From JBQTKD01 sp963703165 (lineage in GTDB: Bacteria; Actinomycetota; Actinomycetes; Sporichthyales; Sporichthyaceae): a DNA stretch of 64,000 nucleotides. Below, piece by piece: positions 40,676 to 49,523 of this stretch (positions are counted from its first letter, which is position 1; every line of letters starts with the position of its first letter). The notes below the pieces were generated by a model, which was not told where the DNA came from, searched no databases, and saw only the letters and a program-made list of their open reading frames with translations. The stretch covers positions 2,418,001-2,482,000 of the forward strand of contig OY969798.1 in NCBI GenBank assembly GCA_963703165.1, read 5' to 3'. Both the position numbers and the translations under genes were made by a program.

Positions 40676-41335
40676 GTGCGCGTGATCCTCGCCGACGACG
40701 CTCCCCTGATCCGTGAGGGGATCGCTCGGCTGCTGGCCGAGGAAGGCGTCGAGGTGCTGGCCCAGTTCCCCGACGCCACCGGACTGGTCGAGGCCGTCCG
40801 TGCCGACCGACCCGACGTGGTGATCATCGACGTCCGCATGCCGCCGACCCACACCACCGAGGGTCTGCAGGCCGCCCTCGCGTTGAAGGCCGAACATCCG
40901 GACCTGGGGGTGCTCGTGCTGTCCCAGTACATCGAGACCCGGCACGCAGTCGATCTTCTCGCCGGATCCCACACCGGTGTCGGGTACCTGCTCAAGGAAC
41001 GCATCACCCGCACCGACGAGTTGGTCGACGCCGTTCGCCGGGTCAGCGAGGGCGAGACGGTCATCGACCCCGAGGTCGTACGCACGGTCCTGGAGACTCC
41101 GCGCCGAGCGGATCCGATGGCTCGCCTCACCGCGAAGGAACGCGAAGTTCTGGAGTTGGTCGCCGAGGGTTACTCCAACGACCGCATCGCCGAACGGCTC
41201 GCCGTGACCGCCCGCACCGTGGAGACCCACACCAGCCGGATCTTCAGCAAGCTCGGCCTCGAGACGGACCCCGCCACGCACCGTCGAGTGCTCGCGGTGC
41301 TCACTCATCTGCGAGCGCGCGCCCCCCTGTCCTGA
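40676..41335 (+). CDS. NarL/LuxR-family response regulator
   Basis: A 219-residue regulator from GTG 40676, 12 bp after the kinase stop. Receiver with Asp52 (VVIIDVRMPP) and YLLKER lysine; C-terminal LuxR HTH (about 150-210): LTAKEREVLELVAEGYSNDR and AVTARTVETHTSRIFSKLGL. It is the natural transcription output of the HK-TerB kinase. Targets unknown. Confidence 0.93.
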   Translation: MRVILADDAPLIREGIARLLAEEGVEVLAQFPDATGLVEAVRADRPDVVIIDVRMPPTHTTEGLQAALALKAEHPDLGVLVLSQYIETRHAVDLLAGSHTGVGYLLKERITRTDELVDAVRRVSEGETVIDPEVVRTVLETPRRADPMARLTAKEREVLELVAEGYSNDRIAERLAVTARTVETHTSRIFSKLGLETDPATHRRVLAVLTHLRARAPLS

Positions 41336-41471
41336 GGGCTCCCCGACGTGCGAGGCTGACGCCGCATTCGCGGACCGCAGCGCCTCCGTGCTCACACGGA
41401 CGACGAGCGAAACATCCGGCCCTAGCTTGCGAACCACGCCCGGTTCAACACTTAGGCGATCGGAGCCTGCC

Positions 41472-42509
41472 ATGAGCGCTGCGTCCACCCCTGCCCCCGA
41501 CCCCGGCGCCATCCTGCAGATCGGCTTCGGCTTCTGGCCCGCCAAGACCCTGCTTGCCGCAGTCGAACTCGGCCTGTTCACCGTCCTGGCCGAAGGTCCA
41601 CTGACGGGGCCACAGATCGAGGAGCGACTCGGCCTCGGCTCGCGCGCCACCTACGACTGGCTCGACGGCTTGGTTTCCCTGCACCTGCTCGACCGTGACG
41701 GCTCAGGCACGACGGCGCAGTACAGCAACACCTTCGACACCGGCACCTTCCTCAACGCCGACGCCCCCGCCTACATCGGCGGCATCCTGGAGATGGCCAA
41801 CGCGCGGCTCTACCCGTTCTGGGGCGGGCTCGGCGAGGCACTGAAGACCGGGCAGCCGCAGAACGAGGTTAAGCACACCGGCAAGTCGATGTTCGAGGGG
41901 CTCTACGCCGACCCTGACCGCCTCGAGCAGTTCATGCGCGCGATGGCCGGCATCTCGGCGGGCAACTTCCGTGCACTGGCGAAGAAGGTCGACTTCTCCG
42001 GCTACCAGACCGTCTGTGACGTCGGTGGGGCGACGGGCCAGCTCTCGATCATTCTGGCGCAACACCACGCCCACCTTCGGTGCACCAGCTTCGACCTCCC
42101 GGTCGTGGTGCCCATCGCGCAGCGCACCATCACCGACGCCAAGCTGACCGATCGCGTCGAGGCCGTGGGCGGTGACTTCTTCGCCGACCCGCTGCCGAAG
42201 GCCGATGTGATCACGATGGGCATGATCCTGCACGACTGGAACCTGGATCGGAAGAAGCACCTGATCCGCCAGGCCTACGAAGCACTGCCGGAGGGCGGCG
42301 CCCTGATCGCGGTCGAGAACATCATCGACGACGAGCGCCGCGAGAACGTCTTCGGCCTGATGATGTCCCTGAACATGCTCATCGAGTTCGGTGACGCCTT
42401 CGATTTCACTGGCGCCGACTACCGCGAGTGGTGCAAGGAAGCCGGGTTCCGCTCGGTCGAGATCGTTCACCTCGCCGGACCCTGCTCGGCTGCGATCGCG
42501 CGCAAATAG
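41472..42509 (+). CDS. SAM-dependent O-methyltransferase (acetylserotonin/COMT-like)
   Basis: A 345-residue protein. N-terminal winged-helix dimerisation domain (ILQIGFGFWPAKTLLAAVEL, LTGPQIEERLGL) and a C-terminal Rossmann methyltransferase: VCDVGGATGQLSI (SAM-binding motif I), FDLPVVVPIAQ, MGMILHDWNLDRKKHL with the His that acts as base in plant-type O-methyltransferases, and ALPEGGALIAVENIIDD. ATG 41472 is supported by GGAG upstream. Upstream of a SnoaL-VOC fusion and a PucR regulator, suggesting a small aromatic or polyketide-type modification set. Substrate unknown. Confidence 0.9.
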   Translation: MSAASTPAPDPGAILQIGFGFWPAKTLLAAVELGLFTVLAEGPLTGPQIEERLGLGSRATYDWLDGLVSLHLLDRDGSGTTAQYSNTFDTGTFLNADAPAYIGGILEMANARLYPFWGGLGEALKTGQPQNEVKHTGKSMFEGLYADPDRLEQFMRAMAGISAGNFRALAKKVDFSGYQTVCDVGGATGQLSIILAQHHAHLRCTSFDLPVVVPIAQRTITDAKLTDRVEAVGGDFFADPLPKADVITMGMILHDWNLDRKKHLIRQAYEALPEGGALIAVENIIDDERRENVFGLMMSLNMLIEFGDAFDFTGADYREWCKEAGFRSVEIVHLAGPCSAAIARK

Positions 42510-42535
42510 GACCATCTGACTACCAATCAGAACGG

Positions 42536-43432
42536 ATGGACATGAGCATCCCTGCGATCGATCAATGGTTGGTGGACCTGTTCAGGGCGATCGACACCAT
42601 GGATGCGGCAACGTTCGCGAAGTCGTTCACCGACGACGGGTACTTCCGCTTCGGCAACGCCGACGCGGTGGTCGGGCGCGATCAGGTGGAGGCGAACCTC
42701 GCTGCCTTCTACACGATGATCGGCGGCCTGAGCCATGAGTTCCGCGGCGTCTGGTCGGGCGAGTGGGACGGCGGCGAGGTCCGCAGTGTGGAGTCCGCGG
42801 TCACCTACACGCGCCTGGACGGGACGCTCACCGCGCCGATCCCGGTGACCACCACCATCCGCCGCGTCGGTGACCGGATCGCCGACTACCGCGTGTTCGG
42901 TGACGTCTCACCGCTGTTCACATCGGAGGATTCAGTCATGACCATCGACGTGGCAGCGATCAATGCCGACCGTGAAGCGATCGCGGCCAGGTATCTGAAG
43001 GATCGTCAGGAACGTCGTGCGAGCAGTGCGCGCGGAGTGCACCACATCGCACTGCTTTCCCGCGACGTGCGGGCGACCATCGAGTTCTACCAGGGCGTGC
43101 TGGAGTTCCCGCTCACCGAGATCTTCGAGAACCGGGACTACGTCGGGTCGAATCATTTCTTCTTCGACATCGGCCACGGCAACCTGCTGGCATTCTTCGA
43201 CTTCCCGGGCCTGGACCTTGGCCCGTACGGCGAGGTACTCGGCGGGCTGCACCACCTCGCGATCTCGGTGACCACCGAGAAGTGGCAGCACCTGCAGTCC
43301 AACCTCGAGGCGGCCGGCGTCGAGTACGTCATCCACAGTGGGTCCTCGATGTATTTCTGCGATCCGGACGGGGCGCGGATCGAATTGATCCACGATCCGC
43401 TCGGGGAGATGTACGGCTCAACGGTGCTCTGA
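42536..43432 (+). CDS. SnoaL-like / VOC fusion protein
   Basis: A 298-residue frame from ATG 42536 (ATG 42542 also possible). Residues about 5-130: NTF2/SnoaL-like fold (QWLVDLFRAIDTMDAATFAK, DDGYFRFGN, YRVFGDVSPLF). Residues about 165-295: VOC/glyoxalase fold (VHHIALLSRDVRATIEFYQG, GLHHLAISV, MYFCDPDGARIELIHDP) with metal-ligand-like His and Glu residues. At the junction there is an in-frame ATG (42938) with GGAGGA 7 nt upstream, stronger than the site of the first start, so the VOC part may also be made alone. 26 bp after the methyltransferase gene. Confidence 0.82.
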   Translation: MDMSIPAIDQWLVDLFRAIDTMDAATFAKSFTDDGYFRFGNADAVVGRDQVEANLAAFYTMIGGLSHEFRGVWSGEWDGGEVRSVESAVTYTRLDGTLTAPIPVTTTIRRVGDRIADYRVFGDVSPLFTSEDSVMTIDVAAINADREAIAARYLKDRQERRASSARGVHHIALLSRDVRATIEFYQGVLEFPLTEIFENRDYVGSNHFFFDIGHGNLLAFFDFPGLDLGPYGEVLGGLHHLAISVTTEKWQHLQSNLEAAGVEYVIHSGSSMYFCDPDGARIELIHDPLGEMYGSTVL

Positions 43433-43522
43433 CGTTCATCGATCGCGCAGGAACGCACGTTCCCTGCACTGTCCCGAACATCGCTATGCACCCAGGCGTC
43501 ATCCGGCAAAGATGACTGCACC

Positions 43523-44764
43523 ATGCCCGAGTTCGAGGAGCGCGTCCGGCTCAGTCCGGCCACCAAGGCGCTGGCCGCGCGGGTGGACCTCGACGCCTTC
43601 TGCGCCTCCGTGGGGGCAGCGGTCGCGGACGACGTCTGGGCAAAATACGCAGACAACCCGACCTTCCGCGTCGCGATGGAAGCGAGCGTGCGCGACAACG
43701 TCGGCTCCATCGTGCGGCTGTTCTCCGGGCAGACCACGCTCGACGACACCGCGCCGCCGGCCGGCTTCGCCATGACCGACCTGCTGGCCGAGATGGGCGT
43801 GCCGGTCGGGGAGCTGGAGCGCGCGTACTGGGTGGGCGTCTCCTCGATGTGGCAGGAGTGGTTCGCGTTCGCCGAGGCGGCGGCGGACCGGGGCGAGGGC
43901 AAGCTGGCGGAGCTCGTCGGACCACCGACGGCCCTGATGTTCGAGTACCTGATCGAGGTGCTCGGCCTGGTGGTCGCCCGGTACGAGGCCGTGAGCGCCG
44001 CCATCAGGCGCACCCGGGACGACCGGCGCCGCGGCCTGCTCGCCCAACTCCTCGACGGGTCGACCGACGCGTCCGCCGAGGAGATCGAGCAGGTCCTCGG
44101 GTACCGACTGACCGGAAGCCACGTCGCGCTCGCCATCGGCGCCCCGACGCGCGTGGAGGCCGAGCAACTCAGCACCCAGCTGTCCCGGGCGGTCGAGGCC
44201 CAGTCCTCCCTGTTGCTCCTGCACGCTCCGGCGCTGTGGCTGCTCTGGCTCCGCTTCCCGCCGAACCGGGCGACCTCACCGGTCGATCACCTGCAGAAGG
44301 CAGCCGTCGAGGCGAGGATCTCCGTCTCCATCGGCGACGCCGGCACGGACCTGGCCGGGTTCCTGCAGACCCGACAGGACGCGTTGGAGACCGCGGGCCT
44401 GCGGCGCTGGTTCAACGGCGGCTGCGAGGTGCTGTGCTTCCGCGACGTCCAGCTCGAGGTGCTCCTGATGCGCGACGAGCTCCGCGCCCGGCGCTTCGTC
44501 TCCGACGAGTTGGGCGAGCTGAACACCGACGACGAGCGCATCGACCGCATCCGCACGACGCTGCTGGACTGGCTGAGCACCGGATCGACCAGCCAGACGG
44601 CCGGGCGCCTCTTCGTGCACGAGAACACCATCCGCACCCGGTTGGCGCAGGCCGAGCAGCTGCTGCACCGGGATCTGAACATCCGCCGGGCCGAGCTGAT
44701 GGCGGCGCTGCGGCTGCGGGCGATGCTCGGACACCCCCATCTGACCCCCTCTCCTGAGGGGTAG
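43523..44764 (+). CDS. PucR/CdaR-type transcriptional regulator
   Basis: A 413-residue protein. The N-terminal 160 residues are helical (RsbT-co-antagonist/GGDEF-like sensor of many PucR proteins); the C-terminal PucR HTH is clear: TLLDWLSTGSTSQTAGRLFV and HENTIRTRLAQAEQLLHRDL. No DNA-binding domain at the N-terminus. Its position next to the methyltransferase and SnoaL-VOC genes suggests it controls them. ATG 43523. Confidence 0.88.
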   Translation: MPEFEERVRLSPATKALAARVDLDAFCASVGAAVADDVWAKYADNPTFRVAMEASVRDNVGSIVRLFSGQTTLDDTAPPAGFAMTDLLAEMGVPVGELERAYWVGVSSMWQEWFAFAEAAADRGEGKLAELVGPPTALMFEYLIEVLGLVVARYEAVSAAIRRTRDDRRRGLLAQLLDGSTDASAEEIEQVLGYRLTGSHVALAIGAPTRVEAEQLSTQLSRAVEAQSSLLLLHAPALWLLWLRFPPNRATSPVDHLQKAAVEARISVSIGDAGTDLAGFLQTRQDALETAGLRRWFNGGCEVLCFRDVQLEVLLMRDELRARRFVSDELGELNTDDERIDRIRTTLLDWLSTGSTSQTAGRLFVHENTIRTRLAQAEQLLHRDLNIRRAELMAALRLRAMLGHPHLTPSPEG

Positions 44765-44996
44765 CGAGTCCGTCTTTTAGGGATTTCCACCGCTTTGTCT
44801 GCGCATACAACCGCCTTCGCGGCTGCGATTGCGCCGAGAACGTGTGATTTCTACAACTTTCGGCTTCAAGTCGTGTGATTGCCCCGATGTCCCTGGTTCG
44901 CCCGGCCGGCACCGTCAACACACTGCCTGCATCTGTCTACGGGGGGCAGCTGTTCAGGCGCGTTCGTACGTCCCTACGAATTGGAGACCGAACACG
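44765..44996. promoter_or_regulatory. Probable promoter region of the binding-lipoprotein gene
   Basis: A 232-bp gap, less GC-rich than its surroundings. It holds a direct repeat CGTGTGATT at 44841-44849 and 44872-44880 (31-bp period, about three helical turns), which could be an activator or repressor site. No gene is seen here. Confidence 0.35.
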
Positions 44997-46646
44997 ATGA
45001 AGCTCGGACGAAAGGCATGGACGGCCGCTCCCTTGGTCGTGAGTGCGGCGTTGGTACTCACGGCATGCGGTAGCGGCGACGACTCGAACTCGGTCGCGCA
45101 GACGACTCCGGAGCAGGCGGCGACGGCACCGCAGGCGCAGGCGCAGGCGCAGGCGCAGGCGCAGGCGCAGGATGACGCCTCGCACGACGCGGCCACCCAC
45201 GACAAGGCCGGGGCGGAGGCCTCCGGCGCGTCGAAGGACAGGGCCAAGACCGACGTGGCGGCACCTGGGACGGCGAAGGACACGAAAGCCGCGCCCACGA
45301 CCAAGAAGTCGACCACCAAGGACACCGGCTCGACGAACGCCAAGAAGGACAGCGGATCGTCGAAGACCGGCGGCAAGTCTACCGGCAAGGCCGCCGGCGT
45401 CCCGGCCAACATCCGCTCGATCGACACCACGGACGCGGCGGTCGAGGAGAACAAGAAGATCGCCGAGTCGAAGGACGGCGCCACCGACATCGGTGTCACC
45501 AAGGACTCGATCAAGCTCGGCTCGATCTCCATGCACGGCATGGCGCTCGGCAACGTGCTGATCACCCCGATGGTCAACGGCCTGCGTGGTTCGCTGCAGA
45601 GCATCAACGACCGCGGCGGCGTCCTGGGTCGGCGCATGGCGGTCGTCGACTGCGACGACGGTCCCGGTGAGGTCTCCCGCTCGAAGTCCTGCATCAAGAA
45701 GCTCGTCGGTCAGGACAAGATCTTCTCCTTGCTGACCTACTCGAGCTGGGCGTCCGGCTCCATCCACGACGACCTCAAGCAGTACAAGCTGCCTGCGATC
45801 GGGACCTGGGCCTACTCCCAGACCGAGTGGCAGGACCCGTACATGTTCCCGACGCACATGTCGATGATTCACGAGGCCATGGCCGGCGCGCAGTGGGCGA
45901 AGAACGTCATCAAGCCCAAGACCTACGGCATGGTCTGCCTGACCTCGCCCGAGATGCAGCTGGCCTGCAAGGAGGTCCAGAAGATCATGGACCAGTCGGG
46001 CGCCAAGCTGGTCAAGAAGGCTGACGTCTCCATCGCCGAGACGTCGATGTCCAGCCAGGTCCTCTCGATGCGTGCTGCCGCACCGGAGCACATCATCCAT
46101 TACGTCATCAACCCCGCGACGATGGCGAAGTTCATGGTCGAGGCCGCACAGCAGAACTACTACCCGCCCAAGGGAATCTCGGGCAATCACCTCGCGGCCG
46201 AGGTGCTCGGGTCCATCTTCGGCAAGCACCCGACCAACCGTTACTGGACCAACACTACGTACAAGCTGTGGGGTCCGGAGTTCATGGCCACGATGATGAA
46301 GTACGCGCGTGGTAACCGTGGCACCAACCACCACATCGTGCAGGCCGGCTACGTCGGAGCGAACATCTTCGCCCTGGCGGCCAAGGCGATCGGCCCGAAC
46401 CTGACCCGCGAGCGCCTCATGGCGCAGCTCGGCAACGGTGACGTCTACTCCTCCGATGCCTCGCTGGACCAGCGCTTCTCCTGGATGCAGTCCGAGCGCC
46501 AGGGCAACAACTGGAACAAGGAGTGGGGCCAGGGTCGCGAGTTCATGTACAAGTACACGTCCACGAACACGGTCTCGAACCCGGACGGTTCGCCGTCGGG
46601 CTTCTCCCCGGACGAGAGCCAGTACGTCATCTACACATGGAAATAG
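44997..46646 (+). CDS. Branched-chain-amino-acid-type (Leu/Ile/Val) ABC substrate-binding lipoprotein
   Basis: A 549-residue lipoprotein. ATG 44997 gives a Lys/Arg n-region and lipobox LTAC. After it comes an unusual linker of about 120 residues: (Gln-Ala)x6 from a CAGGCG repeat, then Lys/Thr/Ser-rich sequence. The type I periplasmic-binding fold starts near IGVTKDSIKLGSI: SINDRGGVLGRRMAVVDCDD, FSLLTYSSWASG, ... The total is longer than usual (about 400) because of the linker. No permease or ATPase gene is nearby, so it may serve a distant transporter or act as a sensor. The hairpin at 46681-46721 ends the transcript. Confidence 0.87.
   Translation: MKLGRKAWTAAPLVVSAALVLTACGSGDDSNSVAQTTPEQAATAPQAQAQAQAQAQAQDDASHDAATHDKAGAEASGASKDRAKTDVAAPGTAKDTKAAPTTKKSTTKDTGSTNAKKDSGSSKTGGKSTGKAAGVPANIRSIDTTDAAVEENKKIAESKDGATDIGVTKDSIKLGSISMHGMALGNVLITPMVNGLRGSLQSINDRGGVLGRRMAVVDCDDGPGEVSRSKSCIKKLVGQDKIFSLLTYSSWASGSIHDDLKQYKLPAIGTWAYSQTEWQDPYMFPTHMSMIHEAMAGAQWAKNVIKPKTYGMVCLTSPEMQLACKEVQKIMDQSGAKLVKKADVSIAETSMSSQVLSMRAAAPEHIIHYVINPATMAKFMVEAAQQNYYPPKGISGNHLAAEVLGSIFGKHPTNRYWTNTTYKLWGPEFMATMMKYARGNRGTNHHIVQAGYVGANIFALAAKAIGPNLTRERLMAQLGNGDVYSSDASLDQRFSWMQSERQGNNWNKEWGQGREFMYKYTSTNTVSNPDGSPSGFSPDESQYVIYTWK
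45132..45167. repeat. CAGGCG hexanucleotide repeat, 6 copies
   Basis: Six perfect tandem units encoding Gln-Ala repeats in the lipoprotein linker. Copy-number change by slippage would keep the reading frame and only alter linker length. Confidence 0.9.
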
Positions 46647-46680
46647 CCGCCACGCCTTAGGGCGTCACGTTTGACAAGCA

Positions 46681-46721
46681 GAAGAACGCCTCCGAGCACG
46701 ACCGGGTCGGGGGCGTTCTTC
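46681..46721 (+). terminator. Intrinsic terminator of the binding-lipoprotein gene
   Basis: 15-bp stem (gaagaacgcctccga / tcgggggcgttcttc, one G-U pair), 11-nt loop, followed by TTTG. Lies 35 bp after the stop codon. Confidence 0.85.
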
Positions 46722-46745
46722 TTTGTCCAGATAACTGACATACCG

Positions 46746-47159
46746 TCAGGTCTTGGTCTTCAGGCGCTCCAGGAACCGCTCGATGTCGATGATCGCCCGC
46801 CGATGCGTTCCCTCGCCGATCAGTCCGGCCTCGTCGTGGCAGGCGACCTTGAACAGCAGGGACCGACCCTCGACCTCGAGGAGTTCGACGGTGGCCGTCA
46901 CAGCCATACCGACCGGGGTGGCCGCGATGTGATTGACGTCCACGTGGACCCCGACGGTGTGCCTGCCCGGCGGGAGGTGGGGCCGCAGCGCCACGATGGC
47001 TGTCTGCTCGATGAACCCCACCATCATCGCCGTGGCGAGCACCGGCGGCATGTCGGCGAAGCCCGACCAGGAGGGTTCGACCTCCGGCACGGTGTGCCTT
47101 GGCCGGACCGTCATCTTCTCGCTGTGCATCAGACCTGGCCGCAGATCGAGCTCGCTCAT
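46746..47159 (-). CDS. FlK-like hotdog-fold thioesterase
   Basis: A 137-residue hotdog protein from ATG 47159, overlapping the upstream stop (ATGA). Family blocks: TVGVHVDVNHIAATPVGMAV, VEGRSLLFKVACHDEAGLIG and EGTHRRAIID. In fluoroacetyl-CoA thioesterase FlK the active site uses Thr, Glu and His: FIEQTAIVALRP, HDEAGLIGEGTH and related positions are present here. Most FlK-like proteins are not specific for fluoroacetyl-CoA, so the substrate is open. Confidence 0.85.
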   Translation of the reverse strand: MSELDLRPGLMHSEKMTVRPRHTVPEVEPSWSGFADMPPVLATAMMVGFIEQTAIVALRPHLPPGRHTVGVHVDVNHIAATPVGMAVTATVELLEVEGRSLLFKVACHDEAGLIGEGTHRRAIIDIERFLERLKTKT

Positions 47160-47548
47160 CGGGCCGTCGGGCCGAGGTACTCGGTGTAGCGGTCCGAGGC
47201 GGTGCGGATGTAGAGGCGGTCGGTGCAGCCCCGGTCGACGGGGGCCCCGAGCACGTTCTGCTTGGACAGTTGCGGCGGGTACTCGAACATCGGCTGGACC
47301 GGCTTGGAGTTGTGCGAGTTGACCTCGGCCAGGGTCAGATCGGCGACCGACTCCTTGAAGTCCTGGCCGCACCAGGTGATCCGGTCCCCCACGTCCATGA
47401 ACGGCCAGGTCCCGTAGTTCTGCCGGAAAGCCAAGGACCATCCGACCGCGGCGGCCACGACGGAGAACAGCACGGTGTTGCGCACGACGCGCCACCAGAA
47501 GCGACGCCGCTCCTGGCGCACCGCCGGATCCACCGATCTGCCCCGCAT
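47156..47548 (-). CDS. Small single-pass membrane protein (130 aa)
   Basis: ATG 47548 to stop 47156, coupled to the thioesterase gene. Arg-rich N-terminus (RQERRRFWWRVVRN), one transmembrane helix (TVLFSVVAAAVGWSLAF) and an extracytoplasmic part of about 90 residues with two Cys (ITWCGQDF, DRGCTDRLY) that could pair. No family recognised. The longer frame upstream of 47548 overlaps the VOC gene and is shadow. Confidence 0.75.
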   Translation of the reverse strand: MRGRSVDPAVRQERRRFWWRVVRNTVLFSVVAAAVGWSLAFRQNYGTWPFMDVGDRITWCGQDFKESVADLTLAEVNSHNSKPVQPMFEYPPQLSKQNVLGAPVDRGCTDRLYIRTASDRYTEYLGPTAR

Positions 47549-47616
47549 GCGGTCAGTGTCCCCGATCGGGGACGCAATGTCGGTCGGCTCGCGAGGGGTT
47601 TCGGGTACCGGAACGG

Positions 47617-48381
47617 TTACTCGGAGCGGAGCTTGAACACCGCGCCGTACGGGTCCACGGCGGTCGCGAGTCGCCCGTAGGGCGTGTCGACGCCCGGCAT
47701 CATGATCGAACCGCCGAGGCGTTCGGTCTCGGCGAGTGCCTTGTCGACGTCGGGCACCGCGAAGTACACGGCCCAGTGCGCGGGCAGGCCCTCGGGCAGG
47801 TCCGTGGCCGCGTCGAAGATTCCGGCGTTCTCGCCGGGCCCGACGTCGAGCATGGTGTAACGGAACCCCGGTTCGTCGGCGGCGGTCTGCGGTGACCACT
47901 TGAACACGTCCCGGTAGAAGGCGACGGCCGCGTCGAAGTCGCGGGTGTGCAGTTCGAAGTGGCAGGGTGCGCCGTCAGCCGCGACCAGGCCGCCGCGGTG
48001 CGTCGCCGGCTGCCACATGGCGACCGCCGCGTGGCCCGCGTCGAGCACCACGGCCATGGTGCCGATGTCACCGACCGGCATCGCCTCGACGATCACGGTG
48101 CCACCGTGCGCCTTGGCGGCCTCGACGGTCGCGGCGGCGTCGGTGACGGCGAGGTACACCGACCACACGTTCTGCGGCCCGTTCGGATCCATGCACCCCA
48201 TCAGCCCGGCCACGGCTTCTCCGCCGAGGGTGAAGGTGGAGTAGCCGCCGAACTCGGGGTTGCTCGCACCGGGGGTCCAGCCGAGCAGCGCGCTGTAGAA
48301 GGCCGTGGCCCCGTCGACATCGGTGGACATCAGGTCGACCCAGCACGGTGCGCCGTGGGGAACGTGCTCGCGGATGGTCAT
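47617..48381 (-). CDS. Tandem VOC (glyoxalase-fold) protein
   Basis: A 254-residue protein with two VOC modules: residues about 8-125 (APCWVDLMSTDVDGATAFYS, MAVVLDAGHAAVAMWQP) and 135-254 (APCHFELHTRDFDAAVAFYR, YGRLATAVDPYGAVFKL). Such double-module proteins are widespread in actinobacteria (CFP-30B-like). Metal-ligand positions are partly replaced, so it may be a binding rather than catalytic protein. ATG 48381. Confidence 0.9.
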   Translation of the reverse strand: MTIREHVPHGAPCWVDLMSTDVDGATAFYSALLGWTPGASNPEFGGYSTFTLGGEAVAGLMGCMDPNGPQNVWSVYLAVTDAAATVEAAKAHGGTVIVEAMPVGDIGTMAVVLDAGHAAVAMWQPATHRGGLVAADGAPCHFELHTRDFDAAVAFYRDVFKWSPQTAADEPGFRYTMLDVGPGENAGIFDAATDLPEGLPAHWAVYFAVPDVDKALAETERLGGSIMMPGVDTPYGRLATAVDPYGAVFKLRSE

Positions 48382-48483
48382 CGGGGTCTCCTCTGCGGCG
48401 GGGCCGGCCTTCGACGATGGCAGCTACCCCTCCTTCGACTCCCGCCGGCCCCGGAACTCATCGGCGTCGCGGCGACGGGCAGA

Positions 48484-49521
48484 TCAGTCCTCGGTGACCG
48501 CGTCGAAGTGCGTGGTGGTGAGCCGCGTCTCGACGTCGCACCAGTCGCCGACCTTCGGCGGGGTGACGTCGGCCGGCAGCCACAGCAGCGACACCTGCAT
48601 GTGCGGTGGCTCGGCGAACCACCGCTGTTTGCCGCCCCAGGAGAACGGGCTCAGCGCCCGGTTCATCATGCCGAGACCCGCCTCGGCGCCGACCTTGGCC
48701 CGGCTCATCACATCGTTGACCGCCTTGGGGGCGGCCAGGCCGATGCCGTGCGCGGTACCGCCCGCTACCACCACCAGGCGACCGGACTTGCGCGCCTTGC
48801 GCTGCCGGTAGCCGTAGGTCTGCCCGGACGCGATCTCCTCGACGTCGAGCACGCGGGCCTTGCCGCGCAACGCTCCGCGGTCGCCCAGCCAGAGCTCGGT
48901 GCCGATGCGGGGACGGAAGGTGGTGCCCGGGAAGCGACGGCTCAGGTCGGCGAGGTCCTCGCCGGAGAGGTGACTCACCCACATCGTCGAGGTGTCCAGC
49001 CCGGCGCCGGCCAGGCGTTCGACCCACTCGGCGACCTCCTCGCGGGATCCGGTCCCGCGGGAGTCCAGGGGCAGGTGCAGCGCGAAGCCCTCGAACCGGA
49101 CGCCGCCCAGGGCGGCGGACAGCGCGGCCAGGTCGGCGGCGCCGATGCCGTGCCGACGCAGCGACGTCCGGCACTCCACGACCACCCGCCGACCGGCCAG
49201 GTCCGCCAGCCCCGCCGGGGACGCGACCGTGTGCACCACACGATCGCCCAGCGCGGCGGGCACGGCCGGGGCCGGGTCACCGGCGAGGTGTGGGGTCAGC
49301 ACCAGCACCCGGGCGAAGGGAACCTCGCCGAGTTGCTCGAGCTCACCGACCATCCCGACCGCGAAGGTGTCGACGCCGAGGCCGGCGGCGTACCCGGCGG
49401 TCCGGGCGATGCCCAGCCCGTAGCCATTGCCTTTGGACACCGGAACCAGGCCGGGGAACGTGTCGTGCACGGCCTTCAGGCCGGCGTCGAAGCGGACCCG
49501 TTCGATGTGCAGCCTGAGCAT
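48484..49521 (-). CDS. Alanine-racemase-like PLP protein next to FemX
   Basis: A 345-residue fold-type III PLP protein: Lys30 in VPVSKGNGYGLG is the cofactor lysine, followed by barrel motifs TFAVGMVGELEQL, VVECRTSLRRHGI, RIGTELWLGDRGAL and a C-terminal beta domain. ATG 49521 begins two bases after the FemX stop. It is divergent from the housekeeping alanine racemase pattern in the C-terminal domain, so the substrate may be another amino acid. The same pair (FemX-like plus racemase-like) stands upstream of rpsF in Streptomyces, suggesting a role in peptidoglycan bridge or wall precursor metabolism. Confidence 0.82.
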   Translation of the reverse strand: MLRLHIERVRFDAGLKAVHDTFPGLVPVSKGNGYGLGIARTAGYAAGLGVDTFAVGMVGELEQLGEVPFARVLVLTPHLAGDPAPAVPAALGDRVVHTVASPAGLADLAGRRVVVECRTSLRRHGIGAADLAALSAALGGVRFEGFALHLPLDSRGTGSREEVAEWVERLAGAGLDTSTMWVSHLSGEDLADLSRRFPGTTFRPRIGTELWLGDRGALRGKARVLDVEEIASGQTYGYRQRKARKSGRLVVVAGGTAHGIGLAAPKAVNDVMSRAKVGAEAGLGMMNRALSPFSWGGKQRWFAEPPHMQVSLLWLPADVTPPKVGDWCDVETRLTTTHFDAVTED

Positions 49522-49523
49522 GC

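Noticed and set aside
45132..45167. CRISPR-like tandem array
   Set aside because: It is a six-base coding repeat (Gln-Ala), without spacers. No CRISPR array or cas gene was seen anywhere in the window.
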